Shown here piece after piece: positions 7,753 to 13,141 of a stretch of 13,141 nt of DNA (the stretch's first letter is position 1; every line of letters begins with the position of its first letter). The DNA comes from an uncultured Treponema sp. (lineage in GTDB: Bacteria > Spirochaetota > Spirochaetia > Treponematales > Treponemataceae), in contig CAMOEE010000053.1 in NCBI GenBank assembly GCA_946611835.1, positions 1-13,141 on the forward strand, read 5' to 3'. The position numbers and the translations under genes are program-made. The notes beneath the pieces were generated by a model. That model was not told the DNA's origin. It did not search any database and was given only the letters and a program-made list of their open reading frames with translations.

Positions 7753-8500
7753 ATGTGCTGATTTATGCAAAACTTTCTCCTCAAAAAATGGCGATATCCG
7801 TGCTGTTGATGGCCTTTCTTTTTCTGTCAGCAAGGGCGAGTGTTATGGTCTTGTGGGAGAGTCCGGCTCTGGGAAATCGACTTTGGGAAATCTGATTTGT
7901 GCTCTCGAAAATCCTGATTCCGGGAAAATTCTTTTTGAAGGGCATGATATTTCCCTTTTCAATAAAAAACAGATGCTTTCTTTCCGGAAAAAAATGCAAA
8001 TCATCTTTCAGGATCCTTACGCCACCCTTAATCCAAAGCACAGAATCGGCTCCATAATCGAGGAAGGACTTAAAATACATAAAATCGGCCGGAATCACGA
8101 AGAAAGGAAAAAGCTTGCCAACGAAATGCGAATGCTTACCGGCCTCCCTTATGATATTCTCGAAAAATATCCTTCTGAACTTAGCGGCGGGCAGAGGCAG
8201 AGGGTTTCGATAGCCAGCGCAATGATTTTGAATCCGGAATTCCTTATCTGCGATGAGTGCGTAAGCTCGCTGGATGTCCTGATTCAGGCCCAAATTCTTA
8301 ATCTTTTAAAGGCAATGCAGAAATCCATGAAGCTTACATATCTCTTTATCTCTCACAATCTGAATGTTGTCTCTTACATGGCTGACAGAATCGGAGTGAT
8401 GTATAAGGGGCAGATTGTTGAGGAAAAAGCAACCGAAGAACTTCTCAAAAATCCTGAGCACGAATACACGAAAAAGCTCCTTAAGGCGGCAGGTCTGTAA
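7736..8500 (+). CDS. Peptide-type ABC transporter ATPase, DppF/OppF family (short form)
   Basis: The 254-residue product is the second ATPase of the importer. It shows Walker A GESGSGKST (41-49), Q-loop 'FQDPYATLNP' (91-100), signature LSGGQRQR (149-156), Walker B FLICDE (169-174) with Glu174, D-loop SSLD (177-180) and switch His207. I chose the ATG at 7736 because the conserved N-terminus (ILECADLCKTF) begins there; a longer frame opens at 7670 but would add 22 residues encoded by the end of the previous gene. The chosen start gives a 17-base overlap with the fused gene, with no Shine-Dalgarno, so coupled translation is likely. The protein stops soon after 'NPEHEYTKKLL', lacking most of the C-terminal extension of typical OppF (~320 residues). 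Walker B reads DEC where the family normally has DEP. Confidence 0.92.
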   Translation: MQKILECADLCKTFSSKNGDIRAVDGLSFSVSKGECYGLVGESGSGKSTLGNLICALENPDSGKILFEGHDISLFNKKQMLSFRKKMQIIFQDPYATLNPKHRIGSIIEEGLKIHKIGRNHEERKKLANEMRMLTGLPYDILEKYPSELSGGQRQRVSIASAMILNPEFLICDECVSSLDVLIQAQILNLLKAMQKSMKLTYLFISHNLNVVSYMADRIGVMYKGQIVEEKATEELLKNPEHEYTKKLLKAAGL

Positions 8501-8546
8501 AGGACAAAAGCGCAAAAGTTCACAATTCAAGATAATTTACATCAAA

Positions 8547-8575
8547 TTGACACGATTTTAACATTCAGATAATCT
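8547..8575 (+). promoter_or_regulatory. Promoter of the REC/HD-GYP gene
   Basis: A perfect TTGACA (8547-8552) is followed by two overlapping -10 candidates: GATAAT (8568-8573, 5/6 match but 15-bp spacing) and TAATCT (8570-8575, 17-bp spacing but 3/6 match). It lies in the 105-bp gap after the transporter operon and suggests separate transcription of the downstream gene with a leader of about 25 bases. No terminator hairpin was found between the operon end (8500) and this site. Confidence 0.5.
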
Positions 8576-8605
8576 TAATAATCTAAATCTTGCGATGGTA
8601 AAGCC

Positions 8606-9664
8606 ATGGAAAATTCAAATCAGGAAAGTAAAGCTGAAATCCTTGTTGTCGATGATGCCAGCATGATTCGCTCTCACTTAAAAAGAATTCTCGAACGCCA
8701 ATACACCGTTTACACAGCCGAATCAGGTGAGGAATGTCTCTCCTTCGTCGAAAGCAAAATTCCCACCATGATTCTCCTCGATATGCACATGAAAGGTATT
8801 GACGGACTTGAAACCCTGCATCAGCTTAAAGCAAAGGTAGAAACAAATCTCATTCCCGTAATTTTCCTAACGGCAGATGAACACGCCGAAACGGAAGTTA
8901 AGTGCCTGCACGATGGAGCCATGGACTTCATCTCAAAAGACCACCTGGTTCCAGAAATAGTCCTGCAGAGGGTAAAAAACTCCATTGACCTTACTAAGCT
9001 TCAGAAAAAAATGCAGGAAGAAGTCAACAAACAGACTTTACAGGTAAAAGTTCTCACCAGGGAGATTACCGAAGCTCTCTCAAAGACCATTGACGCAAAA
9101 GACCATTACACTCGGGGGCATTCAGCCCGGGTTGCAAAATATGCAAAGGAAATTGCCCGCCGAATGGGAAAGTCGCCCAAAGAGCAGGAAGGAATTTACT
9201 ACATGGGCCTTCTTCATGACATAGGAAAGATTGCCGTTTCCGGGAGCATTATCCGTAAAAACGCCCGTCTTACCGAAGATGAATTTGAAGAAGTAAAAGA
9301 GCATCCGATAGAGGGCTGGAAAATCTTAAAGACCATCACGGTTTTGCCAAGTCTTCCGCTGGGAGCAAAATACCATCACGAGCATTTTGACGGCTCAGGT
9401 TACCCGGACGGGCTTAAAGGCTATCAAATTCCCGAGGTCGCCAGAATCATTGCCGTCGCCGATGTTTACGATGCCATGACAAGCAAACGGAGCTATTCTG
9501 AGATTCGGCCCCAGACTGTGGTTCGCTCAGAAATCGAGCGCTGCCGGGGCACTTACTTTGACCCCGCCATAGCCGACATCATGCTGGAGATGATTGACGA
9601 GGACAAAGAATACAAGATGAAAGAAGAGCTTGAGGAAGAGCCTCAAAAAGAAAGAAATTCCTAA
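8606..9664 (+). CDS. Response regulator with HD-GYP domain, probable cyclic-di-GMP phosphodiesterase
   Basis: Residues 11-127 form a receiver domain with the acidic pair D16/D17, phospho-acceptor D59 (LLDM), T89 and K111 all present. A coiled-coil-like linker (about 128-158) leads to an HD-GYP domain: H172 in 'HYTRGHSARVAKYA', the HD pair H204/D205 in LLHDIGK, H233 in HPIEGW, HHEHFDGSGYPDG (257-269, carrying the GYP at 265-267) and 'AVADVYDAMTSKRSY' (283-297). All metal and signature residues look intact, so hydrolysis of c-di-GMP to GMP is expected, controlled by phosphorylation of D59. The last ~20 residues are Glu/Lys-rich. No histidine kinase is in the window, so the input is unknown. The ATG at 8606 lacks a good Shine-Dalgarno, yet the frame offers no better start. 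Its stop codon overlaps the stop of the opposing DUF4956 gene. Confidence 0.94.
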   Translation: MENSNQESKAEILVVDDASMIRSHLKRILERQYTVYTAESGEECLSFVESKIPTMILLDMHMKGIDGLETLHQLKAKVETNLIPVIFLTADEHAETEVKCLHDGAMDFISKDHLVPEIVLQRVKNSIDLTKLQKKMQEEVNKQTLQVKVLTREITEALSKTIDAKDHYTRGHSARVAKYAKEIARRMGKSPKEQEGIYYMGLLHDIGKIAVSGSIIRKNARLTEDEFEEVKEHPIEGWKILKTITVLPSLPLGAKYHHEHFDGSGYPDGLKGYQIPEVARIIAVADVYDAMTSKRSYSEIRPQTVVRSEIERCRGTYFDPAIADIMLEMIDEDKEYKMKEELEEEPQKERNS

Positions 9665-10332
9665 AGAACAGGTGCGAGCTGGTCGTCCGGGTTTTCGATG
9701 ACTATGTTCAGGTTTCCGTTCCTTGTGCGCAGGTCATCGATGAATGCCTTTGTATCAATATCTTTTTTTGGTTCTACCCAGTAAGAAATAGTGAAGAGGG
9801 TTCCCATATTGCTGGTCTTTACATTTTTTACGCCCCATTTCACCAGATTCTTCTCGAATAAATCAGTGAAAGCATCCTTGTAGTTCATGTCTTCCGGAAT
9901 CGTGATTTTGAGAATCTGCTTGTCTGAAACTTTCCAGAAGCGTGTCATCAAAATAAAAACCAGGCTCACAAGCACTACCATTACGAAGGCAACGAGATAG
10001 CTGCCAAGTCCGATTACAAGACCTGCGGCCGCCGCAAAGAATGTGTAGAGGATGTCCTTAGAGTCGCCCGGAATGCTTCGGAAACGAACCAGGGCGAAAA
10101 CACCGGCCAGAGAAAGAGTCTTTTTTAAGTCCGTGGCGATGAAAGGGATGATAATCGCCATAATCACAGGCAGCAGAAGAACCGTAATCACGAAATTCTT
10201 TGAGAATTTTCTTCCGCTGTTCGCAATCACATATCCCGCCGCAACCCCGGCACCTGCAATCAGTCCCATGCACATGCTGAACATGATGGTTTTTACTTCC
10301 TCGTTGATGATGAAACCGCTTAAAATGTCCAT
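9661..10332 (-). CDS. DUF4956 family membrane protein
   Basis: The 223-residue protein has about four membrane segments (roughly 15-37, 47-68, 95-112, 113-131) and, between the second and third, the family's conserved 'SLAGVFALVRFRSIPGDSKD' (74-93). The soluble C-terminal part (about 140-223) has a ferredoxin-like pattern (KITIPED, ISYWVEPKKDIDTKAFIDDL). These features match DUF4956, whose function is unknown but which I know commonly as a neighbour of VTC-domain genes. The start is fixed by a perfect AGGAGG (10340-10345, - strand) seven bases upstream. It lies 23 bp downstream of the VTC gene in the same operon, so the two probably act together at the inner membrane. No terminator follows: its TAG at 9661-9663 overlaps the TAA of the convergent HD-GYP gene. 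Confidence 0.88.
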   Translation of the reverse strand: MDILSGFIINEEVKTIMFSMCMGLIAGAGVAAGYVIANSGRKFSKNFVITVLLLPVIMAIIIPFIATDLKKTLSLAGVFALVRFRSIPGDSKDILYTFFAAAAGLVIGLGSYLVAFVMVVLVSLVFILMTRFWKVSDKQILKITIPEDMNYKDAFTDLFEKNLVKWGVKNVKTSNMGTLFTISYWVEPKKDIDTKAFIDDLRTRNGNLNIVIENPDDQLAPVL

Positions 10333-10355
10333 AATTTTGCCTCCTGAAATCTTTC

Positions 10356-11084
10356 CTAAAGATTCCTTGTTTTGTATTCAATTCCGTATTTTGAAAATGA
10401 AGTTTTGAAAATCCTTCTTTCTGCCAGAAAATGAGTGAACCAGAGGGGAAAAGCCTTGAAGGCCTTTGCTTCCATGAGCCATTGCCCCGGCTGTAAGAGC
10501 TGCCTGCCATAAATGGGTGAGTCGAGCCTTAAATCTTCCCGGCGGGTCTGGATGTTAGTGTCGATTGTCAGCCTGAAGTCAACATTTGTTTTCTCGAAAA
10601 AGGCCAGCCTGTCGTAAGAAATGAAAACTTTCGGCTTAAGATTGTAGAAGTGCATGATGTAGTCGATTTCTTTCAATACCTGAGTGTTCATTTTGAGAGG
10701 CTTTCCGTTTGCCTGAATAGGGTTTTCTGGGAGACTTCCGTCCTCAAAATATTTGTATGCGTCTTTTAGCAGGAAATTCGTGCGCCTTTTGTTCACGACT
10801 CCATCAAATTTCTTCTTGCTTTCCAAAAAAACTTTGTCGTCGAGGGATACCCTGCCGTAACTTCGCAGACGGATTTTCTCCTTGAACTCAGGTTTTTCGA
10901 GGGACTTGCGGATAAGCTCGTCGCTGTCCGTGTCCAGGTAGAGATTGCAGATTGTGTAGGTTTTGCCGTCCTTGTTGAAAGAATCGGCGTTCATATAATT
11001 CCCGATTATTGAGAGGAGCAGGTTCTTGTCATCGTCATTCAGCATGTATTTGACTTCCCTGCGGTTAAAGACTTCAATAGCCAT
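10356..11084 (-). CDS. VTC domain protein, polyphosphate polymerase-like
   Basis: This 242-residue soluble protein is a single VTC domain (triphosphate tunnel fold). Expected basic and acidic tunnel residues are all visible: RREVKY (8-13), 'NLYLDT' (47-52), KIRLRSYG (70-77, R72 and R74), 'FLESKKKFDG' (86-95, E88), NKRR (98-101), SYDR (156-159), 'RLTIDT' (171-176), LMEAK (203-207, metal-site-like Glu205 and Lys207) and 'SFSKYG' (229-234). In yeast Vtc4 the equivalent residues bind triphosphate and make polyphosphate from ATP; bacterial members are annotated 'polyphosphate polymerase domain' but few are tested. There is no membrane anchor, so the adjacent DUF4956 protein may supply it. The start is set by AGGAGG (11091-11096, - strand), six bases upstream. 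It is divergent from the carbohydrate-binding pair. Confidence 0.9.
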   Translation of the reverse strand: MAIEVFNRREVKYMLNDDDKNLLLSIIGNYMNADSFNKDGKTYTICNLYLDTDSDELIRKSLEKPEFKEKIRLRSYGRVSLDDKVFLESKKKFDGVVNKRRTNFLLKDAYKYFEDGSLPENPIQANGKPLKMNTQVLKEIDYIMHFYNLKPKVFISYDRLAFFEKTNVDFRLTIDTNIQTRREDLRLDSPIYGRQLLQPGQWLMEAKAFKAFPLWFTHFLAERRIFKTSFSKYGIEYKTRNL

Positions 11085-11102
11085 GGCCGACCTCCTGAAA
11101 CT

Positions 11103-11119
11103 CTATATTTTTAATATAG
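11103..11119. repeat. AT-rich perfect palindrome in the VTC leader
   Basis: CTATATT-TTT-AATATAG is a perfect inverted repeat (7-bp arms, 3-base centre) six bases upstream of the VTC gene's Shine-Dalgarno. Each strand contains a TATATT that resembles a -10 box (5/6), but no good -35 was found at 16-18 bp on either strand. It could be an operator, a weak hairpin or a symmetric promoter core. Confidence 0.4.
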
Positions 11120-11169
11120 CGTGGACTTTTTTTATTCACATGAGAGGGGGATAAGCGAATTCTTAGGGT

Positions 11170-11222
11170 AAAAAAAGCCTTGTATGATTTCGTTAAGAAA
11201 TCGCTTATACGGGCTGTTTTTT
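11170..11222 (+). promoter_or_regulatory. Stem-loop followed by T-tract in the leader of the carbohydrate-binding gene pair
   Basis: The gap between the divergent genes holds an interrupted inverted repeat: AGCC (11176-11179) with GGCT (11212-11215), GTAT (11182-11185) with ATAC (11207-11210), and GATTTC (11186-11191) with GAAATC (11197-11202), loop GTTAA. An A-run precedes it (11170-11176) and a T-run follows (11217-11222), giving the outline of an intrinsic terminator. It ends 38 bases before the GGAGG Shine-Dalgarno (11261-11265). A terminator between divergent genes has no obvious upstream transcript to stop, so an attenuator or leader element is possible. No promoter upstream of it is clear. 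Confidence 0.45.
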
Positions 11223-11271
11223 GCTTTTTCTGCGGTAAATTCCGCTGTAATCTAGTGCGTGGAGGCAGAAA

Positions 11272-12123
11272 ATGAAAAAATCACTCTTTTTTATCAGCAT
11301 TTTTCCAATGATTCTGTTAGCCGGCTGCGAGAAGACACTTCCAGCCAAAATAAAAATCGAGCCGAATTCCGAAAGGTCTTCGTTTGAATCAAGAATTTCA
11401 ATTTCTCCCATGGACGAATCCGTGACAGTGAGCAGAAGTCAAATCATACTTGCTCCAAAGTCCGAGAATATGACTTACACTTTAAGCGGTTACTTCGACG
11501 GCCAGATTATCGTGAACACAAAAAACACCGTGTTAAAATTAAAGGATGCCTACATCGAGAATTCTTCAGGCAAAGAGGCGATAGTCGCAAATGCGAAAAC
11601 CGAGCTTTCGACGGCAAAAGACAGCGTGAACTACATCGTGTCTCGCGGGCGCTCTTTACTAAAAAAAGCGGCTCTTGAATCCAAAAAGCCCCTCGTCCTT
11701 GGCGGAAGCGGCACACTTTTTGTAAAAGGCTTTGTCTGCCACGCAGTGGAGGCTGAGGATGTCAAAATCAAGGGAAGCGGCGCCTTCTATTTTGAGGGCA
11801 CAAGACGAGGCTCAGCCCTCACCTGCCAGACTTTTGAGGTTGAGGATGGCAAGACTTTCACGGCCTTTTTCTTAAATTCAAAAAACGGAATAAAGGCTGA
11901 GCGCACGGTCACCGTAAATTCCGGGAACCTTCATTTTTACTCAAACGGAACTGCAATCAAAACTGACATTAAGGAAGATTCTCCAAAATATGCCCACGGA
12001 ATCACTCTGAATGGGGGGAATATCTATCTTGAAGGAAACGGCCGGGACTACATCACTGACGAAGGTGCACTGGTAATAAAGACCGGAATTTCAGATGAAA
12101 AGGCTTTGAAGGAGGCTATGTAA
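11272..12123 (+). CDS. Carbohydrate-binding domain lipoprotein, Cthe_2159-like
   Basis: The 283-residue product has a lipoprotein signal peptide with lipobox LAGC (Cys19), followed by short beta-strand repeats rich in Gly-Ser and Asn. 'YTLSGYFDGQIIVNTKNTV' (69-87), 'LGGSGTLFVKG' (143-153), 'VKIKGSGAFYFEG' (164-176), LNSKNGIKA (201-209) and 'GITLNGGNIYLEGNG' (243-257) follow the pattern of the Cthe_2159 family (formerly DUF4353), a right-handed beta-helix reported to bind cellulose and pectin-type polysaccharides. I expect it to be tethered to a membrane facing the periplasm or cell surface. GGAGG (11261-11265) lies six bases before the ATG. It is followed by a paralogue with a one-base overlap (TAATG). 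Whether it only binds or also acts on a polymer cannot be told from sequence. Confidence 0.75.
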   Translation: MKKSLFFISIFPMILLAGCEKTLPAKIKIEPNSERSSFESRISISPMDESVTVSRSQIILAPKSENMTYTLSGYFDGQIIVNTKNTVLKLKDAYIENSSGKEAIVANAKTELSTAKDSVNYIVSRGRSLLKKAALESKKPLVLGGSGTLFVKGFVCHAVEAEDVKIKGSGAFYFEGTRRGSALTCQTFEVEDGKTFTAFFLNSKNGIKAERTVTVNSGNLHFYSNGTAIKTDIKEDSPKYAHGITLNGGNIYLEGNGRDYITDEGALVIKTGISDEKALKEAM

Positions 12124-12941
12124 TGAAAAAAACTTTCTTTCTATTAATTTCAATTTTGATTTTTGCAAGTGTCTCTGCAGAAAGTATATCTGTTAATGTG
12201 GATGAGGCCCGAAAATCCTTCACGGAGCCGGTGACAGTCACTCCCAGTGACAAGTCGGTGAGCATTTCAAAGGGAAAAATCATTCTCGCTCCAAAAAAGG
12301 AAGGCTCTGTTTACACTATTTCCGGCTATTTCAATGGTCAGATTCAAAACAAAACAAAGAACACGGTCATCAGGCTCAGCAATGCTTTCATTGAGAACTC
12401 ATCCGGAGAGGCGGCGATTTACGGCGAGGTCAAGACTGAAATTTCCTCGGCGGGGGGAAGCGTAAACTATGTGCTTTCAGCCGGCAAAAGTCAGGACAAG
12501 ACTGCAGCCTTTCAGTGCAGGAAGAACATTGAGATTGGCGGCAGCGGAAGCATTTATTTCATCGGAAATGTCTATCATGGGGTCAAAGGCGATGATGTCA
12601 AACTGAAGGGCAGCGGAAACCTCTATTTTCAGGGAACTGGCGAAGGCTCTGGAATCAACTGCGAGAATCTGCTTGTGGAAAAAGAAAAGTCTTTTAAGGC
12701 ATATTTCTTGAATTCAAAGAACGGCATAAAGGCTGATTTTACGATTGATGTGGCTTCGGGAAATTTCTTCTTCAATGGGAACAAGACGGCCCTGAAAACT
12801 GACAGCAGGAAAGACGATCCGAAATCACCCCATTCAATTACTCTTTCAGGCGGCACGATAAGCTTAAGCGGCAACGAGACATTCTATAAAACAGAAGAGA
12901 ATGCTTATAAAGCCAAAGGCGTCAGGATAATACAAGAATAA
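12123..12941 (+). CDS. Secreted carbohydrate-binding domain protein, Cthe_2159-like paralogue
   Basis: This 272-residue protein is a tandem paralogue of the preceding one: matching blocks include 'IILAPK' (53-58), 'YTISGYFNGQI' (64-74), IENSSG (90-95), 'GGSGSIYFIGN' (139-149), 'VKLKGSGNLYFQGT' (159-172), FLNSKNGIKAD (195-205) and 'SITLSGGTISLSGN' (238-251). Unlike its partner it has an ordinary signal peptide with a likely cleavage after ASVSA (15-19) and no lipobox Cys, so it should be released to the periplasm or exported. Its ATG overlaps the previous stop by one base and is served by GGAGG (12111-12115) lying within the last codons of the first gene, so translation is coupled. Two Cys (132, 180) remain in the mature part. 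The function is inferred from the family, as for the first copy. Confidence 0.75.
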   Translation: MKKTFFLLISILIFASVSAESISVNVDEARKSFTEPVTVTPSDKSVSISKGKIILAPKKEGSVYTISGYFNGQIQNKTKNTVIRLSNAFIENSSGEAAIYGEVKTEISSAGGSVNYVLSAGKSQDKTAAFQCRKNIEIGGSGSIYFIGNVYHGVKGDDVKLKGSGNLYFQGTGEGSGINCENLLVEKEKSFKAYFLNSKNGIKADFTIDVASGNFFFNGNKTALKTDSRKDDPKSPHSITLSGGTISLSGNETFYKTEENAYKAKGVRIIQE

Positions 12942-12999
12942 GAAAATAAAGGAAAAGTTAAGAATCGAATAAGAATATAATTAGAAACCGGATTTAAAA

Positions 13000-13027
13000 C
13001 TGACAGATTTAAAAAAGTAGTTATACT
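13000..13027 (+). promoter_or_regulatory. Promoter for the gene starting at 13099
   Basis: CTGACA (13000-13005, 5/6) and TATACT (13022-13027, 5/6) are 16 bases apart. Transcription would begin near 13034, giving a leader of about 65 bases. The leader contains a short inverted repeat, GGCTA (13052-13056) with TAGCC (13067-13071), too weak to classify. The rest of the 157-bp gap (12942-13098) is AT-rich, with no ORF or terminator that I can support. Confidence 0.5.
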
Positions 13028-13098
13028 GAAAATCGAAATCAAGGAATGTCCGGCTAAATTTTGTTATAGCCTGCAATCCAAACAGAGAGGTAACTACT

Positions 13099-13141
13099 AT
13101 GAATACAAGAAAAAAGATTTTAGCGCTCATGATTGCAGCTT
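13099..13141 (+). CDS. Start of a secreted protein (3' end outside window)
   Basis: An ATG at 13099-13101 follows a good Shine-Dalgarno, AGAGAGG (13084-13090), eight bases upstream, and a promoter about 70 bases further up. The 14 visible codons read MNTRKKILALMIAA, a positively charged start leading into a hydrophobic stretch, which is the beginning of a signal peptide or a membrane anchor. Nothing can be said of its function. It is on the same strand as the two carbohydrate-binding genes but seems to have its own promoter. Confidence 0.7.
   Translation, partial: MNTRKKILALMIAA

Noticed and set aside
7781..8293. 170-codon - strand frame inside the F ATPase gene
   Set aside because: Antisense to conserved Walker and signature motifs, with no Shine-Dalgarno or family resemblance.
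3600..8500. Nickel-specific transporter (nikABCDE) annotation
   Set aside because: The binding-protein family covers nickel and peptides, but no nickel-linked gene or regulator is present, so specificity is left open.
10058..10510. 150-codon - strand frame across the VTC/DUF4956 junction
   Set aside because: It is an alternative frame overlapping two well-supported genes that have perfect AGGAGG sites.
13052..13071. Hairpin GGCTA/TAGCC in the leader of the last gene
   Set aside because: Only five base pairs around a ten-base AT-rich loop; too weak to call a riboswitch or terminator.

Overview
The window looks like part of the chromosome of a diderm, gut-type spirochaete, most likely Treponema-like. 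This is an inference from protein style: A/S-rich lipoboxes, AAA-rich Lys codons, moderate GC, a stand-alone REC/HD-GYP protein and a VTC/DUF4956 pair. No rRNA or other phylogenetic marker is present, so the genus is not proven. No tRNA, rRNA, CRISPR array, transposase or phage gene was seen. The window is almost fully coding; the longest gene-free stretches are about 187 bp (11085-11271), 157 bp (12942-13098) and 105 bp (8501-8605).

Layout. (1) 1-585, + strand: the 3' part of a gene cut by the left edge, ending in a domain resembling the C-terminal beta-sandwich of GH43 beta-xylosidase-type enzymes. A short tandem repeat of 10-bp period lies inside its open frame. (2) 655-3537, - strand: trkA-trkH, a two-gene K+ uptake operon converging on gene 1 through a probable shared terminator. 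(3) 3600-8500, + strand: a four-gene peptide-type ABC importer (lipoprotein binding protein, permease B, a fused permease C/ATPase D, a short ATPase F) with tightly spaced or overlapping genes, started by a promoter that leaves almost no 5' leader. (4) 8606-9664, + strand: a response regulator with an HD-GYP c-di-GMP phosphodiesterase output domain. (5) 9661-11084, - strand: a VTC-domain (polyphosphate polymerase-like) gene followed by a DUF4956 membrane protein gene. (6) 11272-12941, + strand, divergent from (5): two tandem paralogues of the Cthe_2159-type carbohydrate-binding beta-helix family, one a predicted lipoprotein and one with an ordinary signal peptide, translationally coupled. (7) From 13099: the first codons of another secreted protein, cut by the right edge.

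How they may work together. TrkA gates TrkH for potassium uptake. The ABC cassette imports peptides or a similar solute. The most interesting block is 8606-12941: a c-di-GMP-degrading response regulator beside a VTC enzyme, a DUF4956 membrane partner and two surface or periplasmic polysaccharide-binding proteins. I infer a cell-envelope or surface-polymer module, but no experiment known to me proves such a pathway, and the link to the HD-GYP gene rests on adjacency only.
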